From positions 1,302,001 to 1,366,000 of the forward strand of contig OZ037852.1 in assembly GCA_964035575.1 (NCBI GenBank): 64,000 nucleotides of DNA. The letters are read 5' to 3'. The translations under genes were made by a program, and so were the position numbers. The stretch is from Rhynchopus sp. YZ270_cl-10. Taxonomy: Eukaryota > Euglenozoa > Diplonemea > Diplonemida > Diplonemidae. Positions 11,380 through 22,966 of this stretch are shown piece by piece. Under the pieces are notes generated by a model. The model was not told the DNA's origin and made no database searches. It was given only the letters and a program-made list of their open reading frames with translations. The number at the start of each line of letters is the position of its first letter. The first letter of the stretch is position 1.

Positions 11380-11716
11380 TCCAAGCACGCCTTGACTGCA
11401 TCGGAGGGCGTTTCTGCAATTCCGGCTTTTATAGATGTGTCCACGAGAGGCATTCATCTTATAGGTTCTGTTTTTCCATGTTGACAATGAGAAGCCTTTT
11501 ACTCACCACTTCAGGATACAAAAGATCGCACCCCTCAGCCATCTGAACACCACACAACAAATAAAATGAAGGCCGCTCTTTGCTTCGCAGTGGTGGCGTG
11601 CTGTGTGCAGGTATGATTCCATCATGCAGTTCCATCTTACAATCAACCTATTTGTTTTCTTCATAAAATATATTTCCCTAAGGGGCGGCATCAAAACCAC
11701 CGTGCGCTGGTCAGAG

Positions 11717-11890
11717 GATACCTGGTCAGTTGACCAGGTAATATGACCAGGTTTTGACCTGGTCAGATTGACCAGGTACACCTGGTCATGACCAGGTATA
11801 CCTGGTCAATGACCAGGTATTGACCAGGTATACCTGGTCATGACCAGGTATACCTGGTCAGTGACCAGGTATTTGGCCACTGTGACCAGG
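11717..11890. repeat. Palindromic GACCAGGTATACCTGGTC cluster
   Basis: About ten copies of TGACCAGGT alternate in direct and inverted order and often make the perfect palindrome TGACCAGGTATACCTGGTCA. Single strands of this block could form many alternative hairpins or cruciforms. Confidence 0.9.
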
Positions 11891-12347
11891 TTTTTTTTTT
11901 TTTTTGACAACACAAAAATGCCCTTGGTGGGTCCATATGACCTCAAAACTGGGCTAAAAGTGCAAATAAAGGCACTTACGAGCAGTTTAGAGCATCTAGA
12001 ATTTATTCCACGGCTATTTGTGTGCACCCTGTACATTTTGTATGGGCATCACCTTAGCAAAAAATCGAAAAATCTCAAAAAAAAAAAATTTTTTTTTCGG
12101 GAAAAATTTGGCCTCTGGGTTGGGTCTTGGGGCACCGAAAAATGCAAAAAAAACGCAAAATTCGGGTGTTTTGACCATCTGGGGTTTCACCAAATACACG
12201 TATTTGAACAATCCTACACTAAACAGTGGTTAGACAAGGCGATTTTTGACCAAAGAAAAAATAACTTTTTTGCCCAAAACTGGCCGTGGTAGGTCATAAA
12301 ATGGCCCAAAAAATCAAAAAATGTGTTCCCCATGTCGTGGCAGGCCG

Positions 12348-12391
<44 letters not shown>

Positions 12392-12884
12392 AAAGAAAAC
12401 CTCAGATTGGGCAAATGTTGAAAAAAATTTTCAAGTCAAAATTTCAGCCAAAATACGGTCATACCCCGTGTACTGTAGTAGCTAATTTTTACGATTTGAG
12501 GCCATAAAAGCAAAATTTGGCACTTTTGAGCCTCTGTAGGGGTCTAAAATGTCTAAAATGTGGTTTTGCGTACTCGATTTTTTAGACGAATTTTTTTTTT
12601 TCGGTGACATGACACTTGTGACATATCGTAGGAAATCTTTTAGTATGCGCGAAGACGATTCTTGTGCTCCTCATTCTCCCCACACTATGTCAATACAACA
12701 GGTTAGACCGTTTGGTCTGGGAGGGTTTGGGGTTTCTTCTTTCTCTCAGTTCAATCTTGAACAATTTCGAGAGGAGTTTTATTTATTTTTCAAAAAAAAA
12801 AAAAAAAAAAAAAAAAAAATGAAGTACAGAACATGTGAACAAGTGAGGTATTCTCACTGTCATGACGCTTCTCCGTCGTACGAG

Positions 12885-13205
12885 GACACCTGCGCCGCCA
12901 CAACAACTTTGGTATAAGAACCATTTGTTGTTTATTTTCTACACCTACGCCGCCACAACAACTAGGTATAAGAACCTCTTGTTGTTTATTTTATACACAT
13001 GCACCGCTACAACAACTAGGTATAAGAACCTCTTGTTGTTTATTTTATACACTTACGCCGCCACAACAACTAGGTATAAGAACCTCTTGTTGTTTATTTT
13101 CAACACTTACGCCGCCACAACAACAAGGTATAAGAACCTCTTGTTGTTTATTTTTCTACACATGCACCGCTGCAACAACTAGGTATAAGAACCTCTTGTT
13201 GTTTA
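12885..13205. repeat. 57-bp tandem repeat, about 5.5 units
   Basis: Each unit contains CGCCGCCACAACAACTAGG, then TATAAGAACCTCTTGTTG and a T/A-rich tail. CAACAA and TTGTTG arms within each unit can pair. Units differ by only a few bases. Confidence 0.85.
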
Positions 13206-13796
13206 TTTAGATTAATAATTATATACCCATAAATTTATTATATTTTGTACGAGTATGCAATACGTCTGGAAATGAAAGACGCGCTCGTCGATTGTCATGA
13301 GTTTTACCGTTTTCCCCTTCCCCCTTTGTGCTCCACCTCTCCACCGTACTTCAGGACGCGGGTTTTTTCGGGGTTTTGAGGACTTTTGGGGTTTGAAAAA
13401 AGGATGGATGCGATCAACAAACAACAAACAACGAATAAATAAAGAAGGGGGGTATTTCATTTCACCTGCTCAAATTACTATATTTACCTGCTCCCAATAT
13501 TTTACGCGTAAATTGGTGGGGGAAAATCTAAAAATAGCAGGGAAATACTGACACTTTACCGTCCCTGCCTCCTAAGCAATTTGGCTTGAGGCACTTTATT
13601 TCGGGGAATACAAAATTTTACTTTTATTTTGTGTTTCAACCCCCCCCAAACCCCAATATTTTTCAACCAAAACCAGGTGCACACATGCACACCTACACTT
13701 CTGTCTAACCTTTGCACCCAACCCCCCAAACAAACCCTGAAGGTGACTGCGCGGGTACCTTCAGATCGTCCAACGTATATTTTTATTTTTTAAGAA

Positions 13797-15122
13797 ATGC
13801 AACGAAGCAAAGTGGTATTGACGACAATTGCTGGTGCAGTGTGCATTCTATCTGCGTCCCTTGCGTTACCAAATGCAGAGCACAGAGGGCAATTAAGTGA
13901 TGTTATAGGCGCATTTTCCGAGGGCGAGACAGTAGCCGACACCGTACCACACCCTCTGAGAAAGGGGCGCTACCTCCCCGCCAATTCTGTGTCCCGCAGG
14001 CTGGTCCAGATGGCCACAACCCGCTCCGGTCTTTTTGTCAACAAAACCCGCAGCCCCCGTTTGAAATACACAGTTCTCGTCACCACTGCGGAGTGGGAGT
14101 TCCGCTCTCTCCACGCAAATTGGGTCTGCTTTGCAAAACAGATTGGCCTCGATTATATTGTGCTTTCTGCGGATGAGAAAATACATCATCATATCGGCGA
14201 CCATTCCATTCGCTTGGATGGTACGCAAAGGGCGTGGGGGAATTTGGGGCAGGCGGGGTGTCGGAAGATGGAGGCGATCCACCGGCTCACGAATAATGGG
14301 TATTCCGTTCTCTTTGCAGATGCGTTCAATGTATTGGGTAAGGTACCGCAGACGTTGTTCCGTGAGATCGCTGAAGGGAAATTTGATGCATTATTACGAT
14401 CAGACAGTCAGAACTGTGTGACCCGTAGGGGCTGTAGGTTTGAATTGGCGAAGGGAACCTTCGCGAGCAGTGGCATGTTTTATTGGTCTGCAAGGCGTCC
14501 AGAGAACGCAGCTGTTTTAGCCCGCGCAGTGCAACTGTGTGGACTTCCCAGAACTGCAGCCTGCTGCGATCCACAGCAAGCCCTAAACCAAGCCCTCCAC
14601 GAAGTCCGCTCCAAACCTGAAGCCGCAAAAAAACAGAATGAAATCGACGCAGGCGCTCCCGTTCTAGGTGTGACTGCTGCAGTTCCAGGCATTAAGGTAG
14701 CGTACAAAGGGCTGGACCTCTGCAGATTCAATAAGCTCGCAAAGGTGCAGCGGAAGTCCAAAGCAATGAATATCTGTGTCATGGACCCTAAGACCCTCCC
14801 TGCCTTGAAGTTTTCTGAGAAACAGCGGTATGTTATGTGTTGCCACCCCCCATTGTGTTTCAAAAGATGTGTGCTTTTTTTTTTTTAGGACTGTACGGAT
14901 GGGGTCCGTGGTTCACCGTTTATTTGTACTGCGGCTGTTGTATTTCAAGGCAACTTTTTTGGGGGGAAATAATGAAGATAATGGAGTGCGCTTTATAGAC
15001 CACCTCAATGCCATAGGAGCGAAGTCAAAACGGATGCTGAGCAGCACAGAATTGTGGAGTGGCTGGCACACCAGGGGCTGTGGCAACTTGGGGAGGAGGA
15101 CACCTGTGGGAACGCAGAAGTG
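13797..15122 (+). CDS. Putative membrane-anchored glycosyltransferase (nucleotide-diphospho-sugar transferase type), spliced
   Basis: Exon 1 is open from ATG 13797. A pyrimidine-rich AG at 13763-13764 supports this start. The N terminus has a basic then hydrophobic segment (signal anchor, residues ~5-25). The core LKYTVLVTTAEWEFRSLHANW ... GLDYIVLSADE ... RKMEAIHRLTNNGYSVLFADAF has the order of the PF03407-type fold (K..ai..ll..G..vlf.D), but FADAF lacks the usual DxD. An intron near 14829-14888 has a GTATGTT donor and a T-run plus AG acceptor. The 3' end is uncertain. The GTATGTT donor keeps the frame open to a stop at 15122. An alternative donor (GTTATG, three bases on) gives DCTDGVRGSPFICTAAVVFQ, which looks more natural, but then meets a stop. 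The end given is for the first reading. Probable Golgi/ER sugar transfer; donor sugar unknown. Confidence 0.55.
14829..14888 (+). other. Intron of the glycosyltransferase gene
   Basis: A 60-base interval from GTATGTTATG to a run of T followed by AG. Its removal joins two open frames. It matches the GTATG donors seen in the RNA-binding gene. Confidence 0.6.
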
Positions 15123-15970
15123 AGAACGTAGCTTTTCAAGAAAAAAATCTAAAAAAAAAATCGCAATACTCTCAGCAGGAGATTGTGTGGGGAGGGGGAG
15201 AAGGGGGAGGGGATAATCATAACACCCCACACCGTGGGATTCGCAATCTCGGGAAAAGACAAAACCAATCTTTATCCCTTGTAGGGTGGTTTGGGTGGAG
15301 TGAGTGAGGGGGGGAGTCACCTAGGCTAGGGGGGTGGGTCTGTGCAATGATGAGCTGCCTTTGTGAGCGCTCTGCTTCCCCTTCAGATGGGTAAAATTCG
15401 CATCAAAACTGCAAAAACAGCTTTTTAGGGGTTTTTTGGGTGAAGAGGGGATGGTTTTTCTTCCTCCCAGCCAGGAACCCTATGATACACAGACCTAAAT
15501 TACCCTTCTCAAAATGCTCTCTGCTAATCTAACGGATGTGTCTTGGAGAAAATTTACGGTTTCGGCCCTAACTTAGTGCGCATTTTTTTAAAAGGGGGTG
15601 AGCAACGAGAGATGGCTCCTCTTTAAATTATTTTTCCTGCATTTTTTTTCGTTTCTTCGATAGGTGGTGTCACAGTGTAGGCATTTATTCACCTTTTCAA
15701 GCTTTCTGTTCTTCTTCTGTTTTTTTTCCTTTTTTCTGATTTGCATTCCCCTTCACCATGGGGCCCTGCAAACTTTAACAAAAAGTCTTTCCCTTCAAAA
15801 ATGTGACGAAACCACTACCCCCTCTTACCATCTTTCTCTCTTTTTTTTCACCCTCCCATCCAAAATTTCCACGACGCAGTACCACAATGTTGCGATAATC
15901 TGCACTTGACAGCTTTTTTGCAGACCCCATCCTTCCATCACATTTTACCAAAAAAAAAATTTTTTTTTTG
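15123..15970. other. Spacer without recognised gene
   Basis: G-rich and T-rich stretches only. A pyrimidine tract with AG at 15922-15923 may be the splice acceptor for the next ORF. Confidence 0.4.
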
Positions 15971-16522
15971 ATGGTCCGATCATACGTTGCTGCCTTGAGA
16001 CTGCAAGCAGCACAACACGACACAGCGTTGTTAGTACAACGGGTCGTCACACCTTCGGGTGGCGCTATCTACGGAGGAGGGTGGGAGCTGCCGAGCTATG
16101 TCTGTGAAGGGATGGGGTGTGGTTCTGGCTCAGAGACATCTGTGGCGGTGGGTGCTGGGGTGCTAGCGCTGCGTAAGGCCGGGGTGGTGGGGGCAGTGTC
16201 TGCAGACCTGAGGCAGACGCACAGCAGTGTAGGGGGAGAAGGGGTGGAGGGCGGAAGGGATGTCTTCTTTGTAGCCCTGCTAGGGGATACGCACACCACA
16301 GCGCATAGTGCCCAGCAGGATGCGCAGTTGGCATGCACCTCGCTGGGGCATAGACCTGGGGCACTGCTCAACCGCAAGTGGATAACCAAGGGCCAAACCC
16401 ACCTCCTCGCGTGCAAGTCACAGCGTTCCTTCTTAGACGGTGTGTTCGAGTCGTCAAAGCGCCGTGAGCGGTCTGCACTCCGTTCTCGAGGAAGGGAAGA
16501 TTGGGAGAGGGATGGGTGGTGA
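15971..16522 (+). CDS. Small Nudix-like protein, catalytic box degenerate
   Basis: 183 residues from ATG 15971. The stretch TALLVQRVVTPSGGAIYGGG followed by WELPS matches the first strands of a Nudix fold (LLvqR ... G.WelP). Where the family has GX5EX7REUXEEXGU, this protein has AVGAGVLALRKAGVVGAV, which keeps the helix pattern but not the metal-binding glutamates. RDVFFVALL then matches the next strand. It may be a non-catalytic Nudix-fold protein, or a wrong or incomplete gene model missing spliced segments. The C-terminal 60 residues are basic and unrecognised. The AG at 15922-15923 supports transcription of this start. Confidence 0.4.
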   Translation: MVRSYVAALRLQAAQHDTALLVQRVVTPSGGAIYGGGWELPSYVCEGMGCGSGSETSVAVGAGVLALRKAGVVGAVSADLRQTHSSVGGEGVEGGRDVFFVALLGDTHTTAHSAQQDAQLACTSLGHRPGALLNRKWITKGQTHLLACKSQRSFLDGVFESSKRRERSALRSRGREDWERDGW

Positions 16523-16934
16523 AAAAGGGGTAAGGAGAGAGACGACCGTGCTGACTGAATAGAATTTTTTTTTTTAAACCTACTTTGTGTACAGAACTAC
16601 GTCCTCGGGACAGGATTTTCGATATTGCAAAAAATATATCTAACGCAAACAGTTTTTACCAGAGTATGTTCTGTCTTCTGCCCACTCTCACCCCTTTACA
16701 CTCACCACCCCTAGGGAACGGGCCACACAAAGACAACCCTCGCCCAGCGTTATCATACCCCCCCACCCCCCCGCCCCCCCACTCCCCCCACGCAACTTTG
16801 AGGTAAATTCTTCCACCCTTTTGGACAGAACAGCACAACCACCGCTGCTTCTTTTCTATTCCTTCTCTTTTTTTGGGTGAGGATCGACCACAACACAACC
16901 CCCCCATCATCAACCCCCCACTACCCTTAGCACC
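16523..16934. other. Spacer with pyrimidine-rich acceptor region
   Basis: C-rich and T-rich tracts lead to AG at 16929-16930, five bases before the next ATG. No gene is visible. Confidence 0.5.
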
Positions 16935-19900
16935 ATGGCGAAGCCCGGTACCATTGTGGTAGATAACTTGCCGTCGAATTGCACGACATTTCAGCTTTTT
17001 GCTGCGTTTTCTTTGCATGGAACGGTCCTCCGCGCGTGGCGTTCGCAGGAAAACCAAGGTTTGGTGACCTTTATGGACACCAAATGCGCTATCCAAGCTG
17101 TCAAGGAGGAGCACGGGAAGAAACTTCTCAACAAAGAGCTTGTTGTGACGGCCGCCTTCTTCAACACCTCGGAGATGCGCCCGGGGTGGTGGCAGTGCTC
17201 CCTCTGCCGCTCATGGAACGAAAAGAGCTCCACCGTCTACTGCTCTGGATATATGTGCGGTCTGCAGGACACCGAAGGCGGCATATCAACGTGGGTAAAG
17301 CAAGCAGACGAAGTGAAGTCCGAGCACGGAAGCCTCATTTCGATTCTTGCGAACGGTGAATACACCCAGGCAGAGACGACGGAAGCGCAGGACGCAAACA
17401 GCCAGGAGTACTACGGATACGACCAACAACCGGGCTACCGCACACAGGACGTCTACCAGGGGTATGCACACGACGAGGGGATCAACGGAATGAACACACA
17501 GTACGCGGAGGAGGTAAACGGCATGGATAATACCTACATGGAGGGGTACAATGGGAATGGGCGTCAAGCGAACGGCGGTGCGTACCCACAGAGACGGCAG
17601 AACGGCGTCGCTGCGTCAGGCAGCGTCAACGCAAGCGGAAGCAGCAACGGAAGCCAGAGGCACCCCAACGGGTCGTTTGACTGCTCTGCACCGCTGCGTA
17701 TCATGCCGATGGCGTCGGCCCTGCGGTACTACTGCGTCATCATCTCGAACGTTCCAAGCAACATCACCAACTACACGCTTGACAAGGTTTTTGCAAAGTT
17801 TGGTCACATCCACTCCTGGGTGCGCCCACCACCAGGCAACCTCCCCCGACTCATTGCAGAAGGCCAGGTGCTCTTCGAGACAGAAGAGGCTGCGAACGAA
17901 GCTGTCGAAGGAGAGTCTGGACACATGGTCGATAAGGAGCGGATTTGGTGCACGTATGCGTCGGAGTTGTTCATCGTGAGTGTGACCGGTGCGGCAGCAG
18001 AGGAGTACGCATGGAACGCAGCAATGACGTCGGACAACGCAAAGTCTCTCATCTCAAACATCTCAGACCTCTTCACGGAGTACGGCTTCATCAACGATGT
18101 GACGGTCGCGGACAACAAGGTGATCTTCATTGAGTACTACTCCCTCAGCAGCATGCTGGATGCCATAGCAGGAGAGGACGGAGGCCGCAAGGTCGGTGTC
18201 GGCTTCACGTTGGACGTGGCAGTTGCAAGTGGCGGTACCCGTTGGCCTTGTGTGTCCCCAGGCTGCTTCCGGGTGAACCCCAGCTACGCAGGCTGCTGCG
18301 AAAGCTGCCAGTCCCCACGCCAGCCCATCAACGCCAAGATCCTCCGCGAGACGATCTTCAAGGCAGCGCTTGACAGCCAGGGGACCGAATACTTCGGAGA
18401 CTCATACAGGGTATGCTAATGTTGTATTTAACCCTTTATGGACCAAGAGGATATATATATCCACGAAAATGCTTAACATGGCTTCTACTCGGACTTTTTC
18501 AGCGATTTTTTTTTTAGTGGAAAGATTTGATGTGAAATCTTTCCAAAGAAGCAAGATTCAATTTATTTTGACACTCTCATACACTGTCACCAAATCGAGG
18601 CATTTCCAAATTTTCGACTTTTTCGGGTATATTTTGGGAATAATGAACTACTCTGGCGAGCTTGAGTCATCAGAGGATTCAAACTTTGGTGTGAAGGGAA
18701 CCATTTTGTACGGTTTTCAGAACAAAACTAAAATAATGGAAAATATCTGCGACCGGGCAAAGTAACACTCGTCGTAGCAGTTCCTGACCCTGAACTGGCT
18801 GTGCCTCTTCTCCGTGTATTTATTGCCCTTTGTCTTTTGGGGGACATTGTACAAAAGAAGCTGTATCAACACAGTCAAGGTACAGAGACACTGGCAGGAG
18901 GGTGTTGGTCGACAACTTCTTCTTGCTTGGGAAACAGGCGGCTAAAAGCAGATTACATGTGCGGGGGATGCGGCGTTCAACACCAGGCCAAGTTGGCCAA
19001 AAGCCCCAAAAGCCCCAACTTTTGTACTGTCCAACCTCTGTACAATTACGGTATATTTAGCTGGTTGGTACCTTCTCTCCATGCAGTGAGACATTATCTA
19101 CTAGGACTTTTTGATCGATTTTTCTTTCTTTTGAAAGATTTTGAACCGATCTTTCAAATAAAGCCATTTTCGAATACCGAAAAAACAGGTGCGCAGCCGG
19201 AATAATTTTTTTCTTCAAAATTTTCAGGAAAAAATATCAGCTCTCCTCAATTTTCCATTTTCCATTTTTCTCATTTTATTTCGATTTCTGCTCCATTTGA
19301 AAGATCTGCTCAAAATCTTTCAATTGCGGCCAGGTACGATCAAAAATATGCATCGGATCTCATTTTACCTATGTGAGAGACAATCATAGCAAAACGCAAA
19401 ATACGGCCGTGGTCCATAAAGGGTTAAAATGACAGTGTGTTCACTTTTGACCAAATAGAGGGGGCTTCGGCCGTGGAACCTCCAGGCTTGGTTGGGTTAC
19501 TGTGGGTTGATCGGGCTTTTCTCTTTTATCGTTTCGTTCATTTTCTTACCTACCTTCTTCACAGGGATACTGCAGAAGCCTTCAGGGGTACATGGGGCAG
19601 AATCTGCAGGAGGTGAGGCCTGAGCCGCGGAACGGGTTGGGCAACGCGGCCGGCAACGGCATGCCTGCAGGCCAGGGGCACGAAGGTGCGGGGCAGGCGG
19701 GTGGCAGCGTCTCGCAGCAGCAACAGCAGCAGCAGCAGGTGCCGCAGCTGGCAGCAGCCCCGCCAGGGGGTGAGGCGTACTTCTCAGGGGGGCACAATCT
19801 CCCGCCAACAGCTCACCACGACCAGTATGCGAACTTTTCTTTATGTAAGAGAAACCCGAATGGAGTGGAAACGTTAGTGAGAGCGCAGCGGAAACGATAG

Positions 19901-20610
19901 TGGGAATGCAACGAGCTTTTTTTACCCCCATGTTGTTACGTGAGTTTATTACACTACTTTTGTGTTCAAGGGGGCCGGAGAACCTCCCTGCTTTTTAGAA
20001 AAAAACCGAGTACACAAATAGACACAATCCACAATCCCCTCCTTCACAGAAATGAACGTCCCGCTGCACCATCGACACCAGCATCCTACTCTGGTGGGTG
20101 GGGCTCTAGCAAGGGTGGCAAAGGAGGAGGTGGTGGCGGTGGCAGTGGGTGGGGCACCAGCACAGGGAAGGGTGGGAAGGCAGCGTTCAGCCAGCGCCCC
20201 GCGAACGGGTACAGCCCAACGTTCCCTGCTGCAGGGAAGGGAGGCGCCGTGAGACCAGTTGTGGTATGAATGAAAGCCTATCCTCACCGAGATTGTATCG
20301 TTTTTTGTATTTGGTTTTTTGTTCATTGAGTGGATGGCCACCCTGCAGAACATTTCGTTCCTTTTTTAAAAAGGGACGAACTAAGTCGCAACCTTCTGCA
20401 ATGCGAAGCTTCAGGCACATTGAAATTATACCCTATTGCTCATGAGGTTGGGTGATTGCCGATAACAACAAAATACGTGGATTGCCCGGGGTCCACGTTG
20501 TCAAAGTTTTCAATAAAAGATAACTTCCAAAAATAGCTTCCTTAAAAACATCCATCCCAACACAGAACCAGAACGGCTATTCCCGTCGCCACGACGAACG
20601 TAAGTTGTGA
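16935..20610 (+). CDS. RNA-binding protein with RRM-like domains and two RanBP2-type zinc fingers (four exons)
   Basis: Proposed exons are 16935-18410, 19565-19824, 20050-20263 and 20566-20610; they join in frame to 664 residues. Donors are GTATGC, GTATGC and GTATGA, and acceptors are CACAG. Residues ~5-80 form an RRM (TIVVDNLPSNCT ... QGLVTFMD). Residues ~88-112 form a RanBP2-type finger (WWQCSLC ... YCSGYMC). A Gln/Asn/Gly-rich linker is followed by a second RRM (YYCVIISNVPSNITNYTLDK), a third RRM-like region, and a second finger (WPCVSPGC ... CCESC). The C terminus has poly-Gln and Gly/Ser-rich tracts and ends RRHDERKL. The last codons overlap a GTAAGT, so another donor and further exons are possible. 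Likely a nuclear pre-mRNA or mRNA-binding factor. Confidence 0.75.
18411..19564 (+). other. Intron 1 of the RNA-binding gene
   Basis: It runs from GTATGC after CATACAGG to CTTCTTCACAG. Its length (1154 bases) is almost wholly explained by the inserted piggyBac-like element; without it the intron would be about 160 bases, close to introns 2 (225) and 3 (302). Confidence 0.75.
18432..19423. mobile_element. piggyBac-like non-autonomous element (992 bp)
   Basis: The ends are perfect inverted repeats CCCTTTATGGACCA ... TGGTCCATAAAGGG, flanked on both sides by TTAA (18428-18431 and 19424-19427). TTAA duplication with CCC/GGG termini is diagnostic of the piggyBac superfamily. Internal sequence is AT-rich with repeated GAAAGATTT-like motifs and no transposase frame. 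It sits inside an intron of the RNA-binding gene on either orientation. Confidence 0.88.
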
Positions 20611-20847
20611 AACCCCCCGTCCAATTGTGTATTGTGAGGAAGAACAAAAAAGGTTGTTTGTAAAACAGTTACCCAGATTTTAAAAATAAAAAGGAAAAGA
20701 AAAAGAAAAAAAAACTACCCCCAACCTCATCAGCCCCCGTTTTCTACTTAGTGTTTTTACAATGCGCTGCAGCTCTCTAGAAATAAACTTTTTTTTCCCC
20801 CCCCGAGGGTGACTCAGTCGAGAGGCTGGTGAGTACCTTCCTTTTTC

Positions 20848-20877
20848 AAGATGTGCATGCAGAGGCACGTTCATCTT
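20848..20877 (+). repeat. Spacer hairpin, class C (AAGATG/CATCTT)
   Basis: Outer arm AAGATG pairs with CATCTT and inner GTGC with GCAC; the loop is ATGCAGAG, with a small bulge on the 3' arm. A T/C-rich run follows directly. Confidence 0.65.
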
Positions 20878-20960
20878 TTTCTTTTTTTTTTTTTTTTTCT
20901 TTTTTCTTTTTTCTTTTTTCTTTTTTCTTTTTTCTTTTTTCTTTTTTCTTTTTTCTTTTT
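20876..20960. repeat. TTTTTTC polypyrimidine array
   Basis: About ten units of TTTTTTC after a pure T run. It is a strand-asymmetric homopyrimidine block on the gene strand. Confidence 0.9.
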
Positions 20961-21183
20961 CCCCTTCTGCCCAGTCTGCATTCCCCCTTCAAGGCACCAC
21001 TGTCATTTAGCTGTCCCCCCCATGTAAACCTACCTCCCCTCCACCAGACTGCAGACCTTTTCCAATGCACACGGTGCTTAAAAACCCCCTATTTTGTTGG
21101 TGACTTTGAGGCGATTATTTTATTTTTCTCCTCAATCATTACAAGATCACCATGGACAGTCAACAACGATATTTATTGTGATC

Positions 21184-21219
21184 AAGGTGACTAAGCACGA
21201 GAGGGCTTAGGTTCATCTT
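21184..21219 (+). repeat. Spacer hairpin, class A
   Basis: AAGGTGA pairs with TCATCTT and CTAAGC with GCTTAG; the apical loop is ACGAGAGG and the 3' bulge GT. It is followed by ATAAACTTTTCTTT. This is the most complete example. Confidence 0.85.
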
Positions 21220-21232
21220 ATAAACTTTTCTT

Positions 21233-21845
21233 TACCTCTCCCTCCAATAATTAAAGGCTTTTATAAAATTTTACCAGGTGGAAAACCCTAAGAAGCCAAG
21301 TCTCATCGCTTCCTCCTCTCTCTATCACCTCAGCGTCCCACAGAGGCAATATGCCAAAAAGAAAGAGAAATGATAGCGTGGGGCGTCCGGAGAAAGTCAC
21401 GTTGTTCAGAGACAGGCATGATCGTGGGGCGAGTACGTCGTTAGGGACTATCATAGGACTATCATAGGACGTTTTTTACCACAAAAACACCAAAAAAACG
21501 GTCAAAAAAAGTACCTAAAGTGTCCAAAACAGGTCGGAATGGACTCACAGGACATTTTTGGGGTAGTTTTGTGCCCAAGCAGCTGTCATGATGTCGAAAT
21601 TTTGCTGTTTTTTTGGATTTTTTCCTCAAAAATGTCCATTTTGCCAACATGGCCAAAACCGTCAAAAAGCCACTTTTTCACTATTTTTTTGCATTTTATC
21701 ATATTCCGAGTTGCCCTTATCATGGATTTTCGGGTCATACAGTGTTTTTGACCCGGTTCTGGGGTGTTTTCCGACCGGAGGTGGGCCCGGGGTTTTCCAC
21801 CTGGTAAAATTTTATAAAAGCCTTTAATTATTGGAGGGAGAGGTA
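21233..21845. mobile_element. 613-bp element with ~55-bp terminal inverted repeats
   Basis: Left end TACCTCTCCCTCCAATAATT and right end AATTATTGGAGGGAGAGGTA are inverted copies, and the pairing extends inward through CCAGGTGGAAAACCC. The left third contains an ATG at 21350 opening MPKRKRNDSVGRPEKVTLF, a short basic frame that could be the remnant N terminus of an encoded protein. It lies between two class A hairpins (21184 and 21853). Flanks are T-rich, so a target duplication cannot be read. Confidence 0.75.
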
Positions 21846-21852
21846 TTTTTTT

Positions 21853-21888
21853 AGGTGATTCTGCACATACGAGGCTTAGGTTCATCTT
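21853..21888 (+). repeat. Decayed class A hairpin
   Basis: The outer arms AGGTGA and TCATCT remain, and the 3' half reads GAGGCTTAGGTTCATCTTA, but the 5' inner arm is lost. Confidence 0.6.
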
Positions 21889-22213
21889 ACCAACCTTTGA
21901 TGTGTGTGCATGCATTCATCTTTTAAGTTTTCATTTTCATTTTTTGAACCGTTCAAAAAAAGCCCCCCCTGTATCAACAGAGCAACCTTAGCACGCCACT
22001 TAACTCTCAGGCGCGACCTTTTTTTAAGTGAGTTTAATATTGCACACATTTTTAGTGCACGATGTCAGAACAGAGTTCCTATTTCGGTGACGTAAGCACG
22101 AGACTCTCACAGACTCTCACAAGCTCTCACAGTTTATTGTCTCACAGTGATGATCATAGATGGCCCAAGCACGGAGAAGCTTATTAAACCTTTTTCATGT
22201 TACTCAGTGCCCT

Positions 22214-22239
22214 GCGCCCGCCGATGAACGGTGAGGCGT
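22214..22239 (+). repeat. Spacer hairpin, class E
   Basis: GCGCC pairs with GGCGT around an inner CCG/CGG hairpin whose loop is ATGAA (CCGATGAACGG). The copy at 28005 has GCACC with GGTGT instead, which is a compensatory change. Confidence 0.65.
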
Positions 22240-22966
22240 ACTTCCAACCCCTCTTTTATTGTCTCACGTCGTTACCCTTAGGGGATGTTGCTGTTAGTAC
22301 CCTTTTGGGTGCCCTTTTGTTTTACAAATAAAAGGGTTTATTTTATAACGATAAAACCCCCCCTTTTTGGCGGTATTGTGGACAGCTCAGCTCGTGAAAG
22401 CTATTCTCCGTGAGAGGGGAATACAGTGTGGCTATACAAACAAGGCCAACATTTTTTCACAAAAAAACAACAAATGTGTGGAGTTCACACAGGTGGTGTC
22501 CACACGTTGCCGATTTTTCAGAAAAAAGAGGAAGGCACATAAACACGCACATAAACATAAACGGCTAGTTTGTTTGGGGACGTTTGACCCACATACCCTA
22601 ACGTTTCTGGTACAACCAAGCAAGGGGGTTTTCTTGCATGTGATTTGCTTTAAAAAAAATTGAAAAAAGAAACTGTACAATTCATTTGTGATAAAGGCAA
22701 GGCTCCTGGTACACAAAACAAAAAGTAACCACAAAAAATAATTATGAGCAAGGCGCTAACCAAAAAAAATAATTGTCAAAACGATGTTGTGTCCTTTGAC
22801 GACATCTGTTGCTTCATATATTTTTGAACCTTTTTATTCACCCCCTATTTTTTTTTTTTTGTTTTGTGCGGACGCCACCTTTTCACCTTTCAGCTTTTCA
22901 GTGTTTCCTCCCTCGGGAATCCTAACATTTGCACGTCCATTTTCATTTTTTTCTCTTTTTTTTTTT

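Larger units (their letters stand above)
11380..13796. other. Gene-free, repeat-rich spacer
   Basis: It holds a palindromic GACCAGGT array (11717-11890), AT-rich filler with poly-A of ~40 bases at 12346-12388 and ~27 bases near 12793, and a 57-bp tandem repeat (12885-13205). The small ORFs are low complexity. A probable splice acceptor (AG 13763-13764) precedes the next gene. Confidence 0.6.

Noticed and set aside
12549-13182. ORFs in the 57-bp repeat region
   Set aside because: Low-complexity repeat translations with no domain or sensible start context.
11717-13205. CRISPR-like repeats
   Set aside because: No unique spacers of uniform length, no cas genes, and the setting is eukaryotic.
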